From Gemmatimonadota bacterium (GTDB lineage: Bacteria > Gemmatimonadota > Gemmatimonadetes > Palauibacterales > Palauibacteraceae), in NCBI GenBank assembly GCA_022820995.1, contig JAJEEM010000019.1, forward strand, positions 1-64,000: a stretch of DNA of 64,000 nt, read 5' to 3'. The position numbers and the translations under genes were made by a program. The notes beneath the pieces were generated by a model. That model did no database searches, was not told where the DNA came from, and saw only the letters and a list, made by a program, of their open reading frames with translations. Positions 8,512-16,058 of the stretch are shown one piece after another (within the stretch, counting starts at the first letter, position 1; each line of letters opens with the position of its first letter).

Positions 8512-10868
8512 TGGACGCCTCCAAGCCGGCAAGAGGCCGGGACTACACGGTCTGGTGGTTCCTGGGCGCGGCCGCGCTCGTCACGGTGCTCTTCTACCGG
8601 GACTTCATCTTCCATCCGGAGCGGCTGATCTCCGGATCGGACATGCTGTTCGAGGGGATCTCCCTGCGGCGCTTCTACGTGGACGAGATCCAGGCGGGCA
8701 GGGGCGTTCCGCTCTGGGTTCCAAACGTGTACGGAGGCATGCCGTTCGTCGGTCTCCTGCCCGGGCCCATCTTCTATCCCTCTACCATCCTCTACCTCCT
8801 GATGCCGCTCCACAGGGCCATCGGCTGGACGTTCGTCCTGCACACCTTCCTGGGCGGCGCGTTCGGCTATTTCCTCGCGCGCTCGTTCCGGTTGCGGCCC
8901 TCGTCGGCCGTCGTCTGCGGGGCGTCGTTCATGCTCACCGGCTACATCACGTCGCACCTCTACGGCGGGCACGACGGGCGGATGTTCGCGATGACCCTCA
9001 TCCCGCTCGCGCTCGGGCTTTTGAACCGCGCACTCGAGAGCGGGGAGGCGCGGTGGTTCTGCGGACTCGCGCTCACCATCGCGGTCCAGGCGTTCACGCC
9101 CCACACGCAGGTGATGTACTTCTCCAGCCTCGTCCTGTCCGCCTTCTTCCTCTTCCATCTCGCCTTCCGCATACCGCGGCCGGGGAAGGGGGGAGGCCGC
9201 CGAGTCTACGTCCAGCCCGTGGTGGGATTCGCGCTCACGGTCGTCGCCTCCATCGCCCTGGCGGGGCCACAGTTGTTTCCGGTGCTGGGTCTGCTCGACA
9301 ACGTGACGCGCGCCGCCGCCGAAACGGGGTACGATTTTGCCGCCTCGTGGGCGTTGCCTCCCCAGGAAGTAACCGCGCTCTTTCTGCCCGATCTCATCGG
9401 GTCCCTCGGCGGGTACTGGGGACAACACCCGTTCAAACTGCATACGGAGTACCTCGGATCGGTGCCGCTGGCCCTCGCGGTTCTGGGTTTCGCGGCGGGC
9501 ATCCGTAGCGGGCTGCCGGGTGAGCAGCGGCGCACCGTCGTGTTTCTCGGTGTCGCCGGTCTCTTGGGAGTTCTCTTCGCGCTGGGGGCCGCGACGCCGG
9601 TCCACCGCATCGCCTATGCCGTGCTCCCCCTCATCGAAAGCCTGCGGGCGCCCGCGATGATGCTCGGGCCCGTGGCGGTGTTCGTGGCGCTCTTGGCCGC
9701 GTACGGGTGGGAAGCCGTCCTCCACCGGCGAGAGGCGGACAGCCAGGTGTCGTGGATTCCGCTCGCACTCGTCGGCGGTCCCATCTTGCTCCTCGGGATC
9801 TGGGCTGTTCTCGACCCTCAAGGGCTGGCGAACTTCGTTCTGCTGTCGTGGTATCCGGAAGGCTGGCCGCGGCAACCCGGGGCGAATGCCGTCGCCGCGT
9901 TGCGCGCGAACGGTCTCGTTCTGGTCGCCGGATTCTCGCTCGCCTGGGGCGTTGCCTGGGCGGTCTCGCGCCGCAGCCTTACGCCGTTTGCACTCGTGCC
10001 GGTCCTGGCCTTTGGCGTTCTGGACCTTTGGCGCATCGACGCCCGCTATCTGGACGTCCAGGACGCCGAAGCCGCGCTGGCGCCCGATCCCGTCGTCGGG
10101 GCAGTCCAGGAGCGGGCGGAGCCGGGCGACCGCGTCTGGGCGCCGAACCTCGGAGGGCCGGTACGCAACTACGGGCCGAACGAACTGGCCTTCCACCGGA
10201 TCGCATCCGCCACGGGCCGGCAGAAGTTCCTCCTGGAGCCGTACTCGGCCCTTGTCGGGGGGATCGCTCCGGATCAGGGACTGGTCCGCGGCCCCGTGCG
10301 CTCGCTCCTCAACGTCCGCTACTTCATTACGACCGGGGAGCAGGAGGGCGTCGAGCCTCTCGCGCAGGCCTCCGGGCGCTACCTGTACGGGCTTCCGGCC
10401 GGTTCGGCGTACGCGTTCTTCCCCCTGCAGGTCGAAACGGTGGCGGATGCTTCGGAGGCCGTGGCGCGGACGTGGGAGAATTCGGATCCTGAATCTCTCT
10501 CGTTGGTGGAGCCGCTCCCGGGCCGCCCTGCGCCCGCTGCCGGGAGGGGCACCGCGGCGATCGTTCGATACGAGCCGGATCGGGTCGAACTCGACGTCGA
10601 AGCGGAAGTGGCGGGGCTTCTCGCCGTGAGCGAGATCCACGATCCCGGCTGGCGCGCGTTCGTGGATGGTGCCGAGACTGCGGTGTGGCGTACGAACACG
10701 GCTTTCCGCGGCGTGCTGATTCCGGAGGGTCGACACCGCCTCACCTTCGAGTACCGGAGCCTGTCGTTTCGAATCGGCGTGTGGACGTGCCTGGTCACCC
10801 TGCTGCTGATCCTGTTTGTGCTTGTGAAGACGCGAAACTCGGGCGGTGAGAACGGTGCAGACCGCTGA
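8511..10868 (+). CDS. YfhO-like GT-C membrane protein
   Basis: 785 aa from the ATG at 8511, which shares a base with the preceding stop (TGATG); a GTG at 8457 is in frame but would lie inside the upstream gene. About 12 hydrophobic segments are followed by a periplasmic domain of about 250 residues, ending in the YfhO-type block IHDPGWRAFVDG and GVLIPEGRHRLTFEY and a last TM helix. YfhO proteins are GT-C-fold transferases known for glycosylating lipoteichoic acid in Bacillus. Here the acceptor must be another surface polymer. The 3' end overlaps the next gene by about 23 bases. Confidence 0.75.
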   Translation: MDASKPARGRDYTVWWFLGAAALVTVLFYRDFIFHPERLISGSDMLFEGISLRRFYVDEIQAGRGVPLWVPNVYGGMPFVGLLPGPIFYPSTILYLLMPLHRAIGWTFVLHTFLGGAFGYFLARSFRLRPSSAVVCGASFMLTGYITSHLYGGHDGRMFAMTLIPLALGLLNRALESGEARWFCGLALTIAVQAFTPHTQVMYFSSLVLSAFFLFHLAFRIPRPGKGGGRRVYVQPVVGFALTVVASIALAGPQLFPVLGLLDNVTRAAAETGYDFAASWALPPQEVTALFLPDLIGSLGGYWGQHPFKLHTEYLGSVPLALAVLGFAAGIRSGLPGEQRRTVVFLGVAGLLGVLFALGAATPVHRIAYAVLPLIESLRAPAMMLGPVAVFVALLAAYGWEAVLHRREADSQVSWIPLALVGGPILLLGIWAVLDPQGLANFVLLSWYPEGWPRQPGANAVAALRANGLVLVAGFSLAWGVAWAVSRRSLTPFALVPVLAFGVLDLWRIDARYLDVQDAEAALAPDPVVGAVQERAEPGDRVWAPNLGGPVRNYGPNELAFHRIASATGRQKFLLEPYSALVGGIAPDQGLVRGPVRSLLNVRYFITTGEQEGVEPLAQASGRYLYGLPAGSAYAFFPLQVETVADASEAVARTWENSDPESLSLVEPLPGRPAPAAGRGTAAIVRYEPDRVELDVEAEVAGLLAVSEIHDPGWRAFVDGAETAVWRTNTAFRGVLIPEGRHRLTFEYRSLSFRIGVWTCLVTLLLILFVLVKTRNSGGENGADR

Positions 10869-11838
10869 CGGGGAGGTCGCCGCCGGCTCTCGGCGTCCTG
10901 CACGATCACGGGTCGCCATGGTGGCCACGGTCGTCTTTCTGCTCGTCTCCCTCGTGGCGGTGGCTCTGGCACTGTCGAACACCTGGGCCGCCTGGCCGGG
11001 CGTTGCGGAGTCGACGCGTGCGAACTGGCGTTTCAACCCCGTTTGGCTCGTGTGCGGGGTCGTCTCCTCGGCCGCCGCTCTCTGGGTCGGCGGCGGGCTC
11101 TGGGGCGCCCTCTTTCGGTCGGCGGGCGGGCGAGCGGGGATCCCCGAAGCGGCTGCGGCGTGGCTCGGCTCCAACCTGGGCCGGTATGTGCCAGGCAAGA
11201 TCTGGCAGGTGACCGGCCTCGTCGGCTACGTCCGGACCCGCGGGGACTCCGGAGCCGGGGCACTCGCGACCCTGTTGGTGTTCCAGAGCGTGATGCTGGT
11301 CACCGGTGCCGGACTGGGCTGGGCGACACTCGGCACCAGGGCGTTTCAGGGTCTCGGCCCGTGGCCGATCGTGCTGGGCGTGCTCGGCGTAGGCGTGGCT
11401 CTCGCCCCTCCCACGCTGCGGCTCGTCGTCCGGCTCGGACAGCGGCTGCTCCGGGAACCTGGAGATGCGGGACTCGTATCAATCCAAGGGAAGATGCTGG
11501 CCCGCACAGCCGTCGGCGGTGTCACCGTCTGGATATTGCACGGATTGGGATTCTGGGCGCTCCTCCAGGGGCTTGTCGCGGAGAATCCTGTCGACCCCGT
11601 CTTGGCGTGTGGGGTGTTTTCGACGTCGTACGTGATCGGCTACGTCGCCGTCATCGCCCCCGGCGGGATGATCGTGCGTGAAGGGTCGATCATCAGCCTG
11701 TTGAACGTGGTAGCCTCGATTTCGCTTGGACCGGCTGCAGCGCTGGCGCTTGCCGCTCGAGTGTGGGCCACAGCGGCCGAACTCCTTGCGTTCGGCGTCG
11801 GGCTCGCGATCGCGCGGCGGCGATCGCCGACAGGTTGA
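10846..11838 (+). CDS. LPG-synthase-TM / UPF0104 flippase-like membrane protein
   Basis: 330 aa with about 8 TM helices. The family hallmark of a small polar patch in the first third, GSNLGRYVPGKIWQ, is present. Related proteins include the membrane half of MprF and many proteins adjacent to GT2 genes that are thought to move lipid-linked intermediates. The GTG start at 10846 lies inside the YfhO-like gene; an in-frame ATG at 10918 just before the first helix is the alternative. It would supply a flippase step for the glycan cluster, but that role is inferred. Confidence 0.7.
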   Translation: MRTVQTADGEVAAGSRRPARSRVAMVATVVFLLVSLVAVALALSNTWAAWPGVAESTRANWRFNPVWLVCGVVSSAAALWVGGGLWGALFRSAGGRAGIPEAAAAWLGSNLGRYVPGKIWQVTGLVGYVRTRGDSGAGALATLLVFQSVMLVTGAGLGWATLGTRAFQGLGPWPIVLGVLGVGVALAPPTLRLVVRLGQRLLREPGDAGLVSIQGKMLARTAVGGVTVWILHGLGFWALLQGLVAENPVDPVLACGVFSTSYVIGYVAVIAPGGMIVREGSIISLLNVVASISLGPAAALALAARVWATAAELLAFGVGLAIARRRSPTG

Positions 11839-11875
11839 CTTCAGGCGGCACGAGCCGTCGGGAAGGGTACAGCGC

Positions 11876-13498
11876 ATGTCGCTTCGTGACCGGAGTCCAC
11901 GGGTCCGCATCGGGATCGCCCTCCCGACCCTCTTGGCGGTTGCCCTGACTATCGGTTGCGGAGGCGGGGACAGCTTGATCATAGATCCCGACCCGACGCC
12001 TCCGACGAACCAATCGCCCGAGACCACCGGTGCCATTCCGGCACAATCCCTTGCGGTCGGCACGAACGTAACGGTGGACCTCTCGCGATTTTTCAGGGAT
12101 CCGGATGGCGATGCTCTGGCGTACAGCGCCACGTCATCCGACACCCTCGTTGCGGAAGCGGGGGTGTCCGGCCACCGGCTGATCCTCGTCGCCGTATCCC
12201 GGGGTGCGGCGGCGACCGCGATCACGGCGAGCGACGGGAGAGGTGGGGAGGCGCGTCAGTCGTTTCCCGTGACGGTGCCGAACGCGCCGCCGATGGCCGT
12301 GGGGGAGATTGTTTCGAGGACGCTTGCGCCGGGGGGCACGGAAACGATTGACCTCTCCCCTTATTTCAGCGATGCGGACGGCGATGCTCTGACCTACAGC
12401 GCCACGTCATCCGACACGCTCGTTGTCCAGGTCTCGGTGTCCGTCTATCGGTTGAGGCTGGTGGCCGTGTCCCGGGGTGCGGCGGCGGCCACGATCACCG
12501 CGCGTGACGGGATGGGTGGGGAGGTCCATCGGTCGTTTTCGGTGACCGTTGCCGGGACCGCGCTGAACTCTCCGCCGGTTCCCGTGGGCGAGATCCGTTC
12601 GAGGACGATCGCCACGGGAGGCACGGCTGCGATCGACGTCTCCCGCTACTTCAGCGATGCGAATGGCGATGCTCTGACGTACGATGCCACGTCATCCGAC
12701 GCACTCGTAGCGGAGGTCTCCGTTTCCGGAAGCGAGTTGGCAATGGTCGGGGTTTCCCCCGGCGTGGTGGAGGCGACCGTGACGGCGCGGGACCACGAAA
12801 ATCTCGAAGCTCGGCAGAGCTTCGAATTGACGGTCTGCACCGTTCCCCGGGGCATCCTGCACTGGTGGTCGGCCGACGGAAGTGGTGCCGAGCGTGTTGG
12901 GGGCGCGGACGCGATCCTTGGCGGCGGAGCTACATATGCGCAAGGGATTGTGGGTGACGATGGAGGAGAAGCCTTCTCCTTTGACGGTGTGGACGCCATC
13001 GCCCTCGTCCCCGACGCTCCAACGCTCAATCCGGTGGGTCCGTTCACCGTCATGGCGTGGGCTCGAACTGGCCCGGTGCCCAGGCCCAACGGTGCGATCG
13101 TCGGCAAGGGGCACCCTTGGGCGGAGTCCTGGCTGCTCGACACGCACCGGGATCGCTGGAGAGCCGTAATTCGGAACGAAGACGAGCTGAGCACGACCGC
13201 ATACGGTTCGAGGATCGAACCGATGACGTGGACCCATGTAGCCATGAACTGGGACGGCGAGATTCTGACTCTGTACGTGGACGGACAGCCGGTCAAGGTC
13301 GATACGGTCACCTCAATCAACGTGAGCGACGGACCGGTAGGGATCGGTGCCCGAAGCGAGAAGGGCTTCACCGACGACGAACTCCATTTCGAGTTCGAGG
13401 GAGAGATCGACGAAGTGATGTTCTTCGGGCGGGCCCTCGGCGACGAGGAGATACAGTCGGTGTTCGACAACACCGCCGTTGGCTTCTGCAGTCCCTGA
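11876..13498 (+). CDS. Lipoprotein with three cadherin-like repeats and a LamG domain
   Basis: 540 aa. The ATG at 11876 is chosen because it gives a short basic n-region, a hydrophobic core and the lipobox LTIGC, so Cys would be lipidated; upstream codons in the same frame would put an Arg-rich stretch before it. Three repeats of about 90-95 residues follow, each with a variant of PDGDALAYSATSSDTLV and a T(A/V)(S/R)DG turn, typical of Ig/cadherin-like beta modules with Asp-based calcium sites. The C-terminal 200 residues are a concanavalin/LamG fold (FSFDGVDAIALV, TVMAWARTG, WTHVAMNWDG, LYVDGQPV). It is probably a surface adhesin or glycan-binding protein. Confidence 0.8.
   Translation: MSLRDRSPRVRIGIALPTLLAVALTIGCGGGDSLIIDPDPTPPTNQSPETTGAIPAQSLAVGTNVTVDLSRFFRDPDGDALAYSATSSDTLVAEAGVSGHRLILVAVSRGAAATAITASDGRGGEARQSFPVTVPNAPPMAVGEIVSRTLAPGGTETIDLSPYFSDADGDALTYSATSSDTLVVQVSVSVYRLRLVAVSRGAAAATITARDGMGGEVHRSFSVTVAGTALNSPPVPVGEIRSRTIATGGTAAIDVSRYFSDANGDALTYDATSSDALVAEVSVSGSELAMVGVSPGVVEATVTARDHENLEARQSFELTVCTVPRGILHWWSADGSGAERVGGADAILGGGATYAQGIVGDDGGEAFSFDGVDAIALVPDAPTLNPVGPFTVMAWARTGPVPRPNGAIVGKGHPWAESWLLDTHRDRWRAVIRNEDELSTTAYGSRIEPMTWTHVAMNWDGEILTLYVDGQPVKVDTVTSINVSDGPVGIGARSEKGFTDDELHFEFEGEIDEVMFFGRALGDEEIQSVFDNTAVGFCSP
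12040..12835 (+). repeat. Three-fold internal repeat, period about 273-285 bp
   Basis: Near-identical DNA blocks coding GDALxYxATSSDxLV recur near 12104, 12377 and 12661, each followed by similar VSRGAAAATITA-type coding. The spacing corresponds to the 91-95 residue beta modules of the lipoprotein. The DNA identity around each block suggests recent duplication or gene conversion inside the gene. Confidence 0.8.
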
Positions 13499-13594
13499 AC
13501 GCACGACCACGAGGCGTTGGCACGAACGGAAATCGCCCATACGGACGACACGCGGATGCGGGAGCGGTCCCGGGGGCGATAAATTCCCGGCGCC

Positions 13595-14389
13595 ATGAGC
13601 CCCGACACTTCTTTCACGGCGTCTCCAGACTCCGACGACGACGACCCCATCGCTGCCTCGGTTTCTACGGGTAGCGGGCGCGGCCTCGTCATCCTGCCTA
13701 CGTACAACGAGATCGATTCCATCGGCGGGATCGTCAAGCGCGTGCTCGCGCAGGACAGTCGGCTTTCGGTTCTCGTCGTCGACGATGCGTCTCCCGACGG
13801 GACGGGGGCCCTCGTCGACTCGCTCGCCCAGGCGGATCCGCGCGTGAACGTGCTGCACAGGGAAGGGAAGCAGGGGCTCGGGACGGCCTACATCGCGGGT
13901 TTCCGCTGGGCGCTCGAGCGGGACTTCGAGTGGATCTTCGAGATGGACGCGGACGGGTCGCACGATGCGCGCTATATTCCCGACATGATCGCCGCGGCCG
14001 GCCGCTTCGATGTCGTCGTCGGATCCCGCTATACTGCCGGGGTGAACGTCGTCAACTGGCCCATGTCGCGCCTGCTCCTCAGCTACTACGCGAACAAGTA
14101 CGCGCGCATCGCCACGGGCCTGCGCCTCGCCGATTCCACGAGCGGCTTCAAGTGCTTCGCGCGCCGCGTGTTGGAGGCGATCGACCTCGACCGCGTGGGG
14201 TCGACCGGGTACACCTTCCAGATCGAAATGAACTTCCGCGCATGGAAGAAGGGGTTCCGCGTCGGGGAAGTCCCCATCGTGTTCACGGACCGTCGCCTCG
14301 GGCAGAGCAAGATGTCGGGGGCAATCATGCGTGAGGCGGTGTGGCGGGTGTGGGCGCTGCGTCTGCGGTCCCTCATCGGGAGGCTGTGA
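13595..14389 (+). CDS. DPM1-like polyprenol monophosphate glycosyltransferase (GT2)
   Basis: 264 aa, GT-A fold without C-terminal TM helices. The N-terminal 30 residues are acidic and probably disordered. Then follow LVILPTYNE, VVDDASPDGTG, KQGLGTAY, the metal-binding EMDADGSH and VVGSRYTAG, with the closing DRRLGQSKM that is very typical of dolichol/polyprenol-phosphate mannose synthases. It would make a polyprenyl-phosphate sugar at the inner face of the membrane, a donor for the two GT-C proteins upstream. A 96-base gap before the start makes a new transcription start possible. Confidence 0.88.
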   Translation: MSPDTSFTASPDSDDDDPIAASVSTGSGRGLVILPTYNEIDSIGGIVKRVLAQDSRLSVLVVDDASPDGTGALVDSLAQADPRVNVLHREGKQGLGTAYIAGFRWALERDFEWIFEMDADGSHDARYIPDMIAAAGRFDVVVGSRYTAGVNVVNWPMSRLLLSYYANKYARIATGLRLADSTSGFKCFARRVLEAIDLDRVGSTGYTFQIEMNFRAWKKGFRVGEVPIVFTDRRLGQSKMSGAIMREAVWRVWALRLRSLIGRL

Positions 14390-15303
14390 TGGCCAAGAAC
14401 CGGACGATGTCGTACTTCCCGTCCCGGCGAGACCCCCCGCGCCCGGCGATCGACTACGAGACGCACCCGGTCTTCTCGCAGCGGCCGCGGTGGAGGTGCG
14501 AAGCCCACCGCATCATCTTCGGCAACCTGACCCGCGCCGGCCGGCTCTTCGACCTCATCCTCATCGGCGTCATCCTCGCCAGCGTCGTCGTCGTGATGCT
14601 GGAGAGCGTGCAGAATCTCGACGTTCGCGTGAACGACACGCTGTGGACGCTCGAATGGGTGTTCACCGGGCTGTTCACGGTCGAGTACGCGCTCCGCCTC
14701 ATCGCCGCGGAGCGGGCCCGCCAGTACGCCCGCTCCTTTTTCGGGATCGTCGACCTGCTCGCCGTCCTGCCCAACTTCGTGGGATTGCTGATCCCGGGAG
14801 GCCAGGCGCTCGCCGTCATCCGCGTGCTGCGGGTGCTGCGGGTGTTCCGGGTCCTGAAGCTCGCCCAGTTCGTGGGGGGCGAGCGACTGCTGATCAACGC
14901 CCTGCGCTCGAGCTTCTACAAGGTCGCCGTCTTCATCGTCGCCGTGCTCGTCGTCGTCACCCTCGTGGGCGCCGCGATGTACGTGATCGAGGGAGCGGAC
15001 GCGGGCTTCGACAGCATCCCCCGCGGCGTCTACTGGGCTATCGTGACCGTGACGACCGTGGGGTTCGGCGACATCACGCCCCAGACCACGGCGGGGCAGA
15101 TGCTCGCCGCGCTCCTCATGATCCTGGGGTACGGCGTGATCGCCGTCCCGACGGGAATCGTGACGGCCGAGATCACGGGCCGTGAAATGAAGGTGCGCGC
15201 CGCCCGTCCCGCCATGGACCGGCTGTGCCTGCGGTGCGCCTCGCCCGGCCATGACGAGGATGCCACCCACTGTAAGCACTGCGGTTCCGAACTGCTCGAA
15301 TGA
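14389..15303 (+). CDS. Voltage-gated K+ channel subunit with C-terminal zinc ribbon
   Basis: 304 aa from the ATG that shares a base with the DPM1-like stop (TGATG). Six helices are readable. S4 has Arg at every third position (VIRVLRVLRVFRVLKL). The pore loop carries TTVGFGDITP, the K+ selectivity filter, and is followed by S6 with a Gly hinge. The C-terminus holds CLRC-x(10)-CKHC, a short zinc ribbon not seen in classical bacterial Kv channels such as KvAP. It forms tetramers in the inner membrane. Overlaps on both sides place it in the glycan operon, a curious partner; it may couple membrane potential or K+ to envelope state, which is speculation. Confidence 0.85.
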   Translation: MAKNRTMSYFPSRRDPPRPAIDYETHPVFSQRPRWRCEAHRIIFGNLTRAGRLFDLILIGVILASVVVVMLESVQNLDVRVNDTLWTLEWVFTGLFTVEYALRLIAAERARQYARSFFGIVDLLAVLPNFVGLLIPGGQALAVIRVLRVLRVFRVLKLAQFVGGERLLINALRSSFYKVAVFIVAVLVVVTLVGAAMYVIEGADAGFDSIPRGVYWAIVTVTTVGFGDITPQTTAGQMLAALLMILGYGVIAVPTGIVTAEITGREMKVRAARPAMDRLCLRCASPGHDEDATHCKHCGSELLE

Positions 15304-16058
15304 CCAGCCCGTCCTCGCAGGCCGACCTCGCCGGGCGCGACTACTACGAGGAGTTTCTGGCGAGCCGAGAGTACCGCGAGAGCCGGCTCCGCAAGGCGGC
15401 GATCCTCGACACGATCGTGGGCGACAGGATCCGCGCGGGGGGCACGATCGGAGATGTCGGGAGCGGCACGGGTCTCCTCAAGCGCGAACTCGAGAAGCTC
15501 AGCGGGCAGCCGATCATCGGTTTCGAGGTGGATCCCGGGGTCGTCATCGAACGCGGCCGCACGTGCGTGGCAGACGGGACCCGGCTCCCGACCGCCGACG
15601 CATGCTTCGACTTCCTTATCGTGAATCACCTCTACGAACACGTCGCCGACCCGCGAAGCCTGTTCGCGGAGGTGTCCCGGGTGCTCAAGCCCGGAGGCTC
15701 CGCCTACGTCAGCGCCGGCAGCCGCTGGGCCTTCCTCGAGCCGCACTACCGTCTTCCGTTTCTCAGCTGGCTGCCTCGGGGGCTCGCCGACCGTTACGTT
15801 CGCTGGACGGGGCGGGCGAAGAGCTACCGGGGGATCCGTTTCCTGGGATACCGCTCGCTGCAGCGTGCGATGGATGTCCCGGAACTGCGAAGCGCCGACA
15901 TGACGGAACACGCCATTCGATCCGTGCTGAACGGAGGCGGCGGCGGAAAGTGGCAGCCCGCCTGGCGGGTGCTCTCCGTGCTTCCCGCGGGGTTGCGCCG
16001 CTGGATTCTGCGCCGCGGGCCGCAGTGGTTCTTCCTCCTTACGCGGCGGGATCGATGA
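15300..16058 (+). CDS. Class I SAM-dependent methyltransferase
   Basis: 252 aa, ATGA overlap with the channel gene. The SAM site is IGDVGSGTGLL near residue 50. It is followed by IIGFEVDPG, LIVNHLYEHV and VLKPGGSAYVSAG. The C-terminal third is rich in Arg/Trp/Leu, with WLPRGLADRYVRW, and could be a membrane-associated cap. It resembles methyltransferases of polysaccharide clusters more than small-molecule enzymes. The substrate is unknown. The DUF5916 series starts at its stop (ATGA). Confidence 0.75.
   Translation: MTSPSSQADLAGRDYYEEFLASREYRESRLRKAAILDTIVGDRIRAGGTIGDVGSGTGLLKRELEKLSGQPIIGFEVDPGVVIERGRTCVADGTRLPTADACFDFLIVNHLYEHVADPRSLFAEVSRVLKPGGSAYVSAGSRWAFLEPHYRLPFLSWLPRGLADRYVRWTGRAKSYRGIRFLGYRSLQRAMDVPELRSADMTEHAIRSVLNGGGGGKWQPAWRVLSVLPAGLRRWILRRGPQWFFLLTRRDR

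Noticed and set aside
8331-11198. Open frame of 955 codons on the - strand opposite the YfhO-like gene
   Set aside because: Antisense shadow, low-complexity Arg/Glu/Gln-rich product; the + strand gene has TM helices and a family ending.
13499-13594. TTGGCA and a TACGGA hexamer 17 bases apart before the DPM1-like gene
   Set aside because: The -10 is poor and the sigma-factor preferences of this organism are unknown; a promoter may well be here, but the sequence does not show it.
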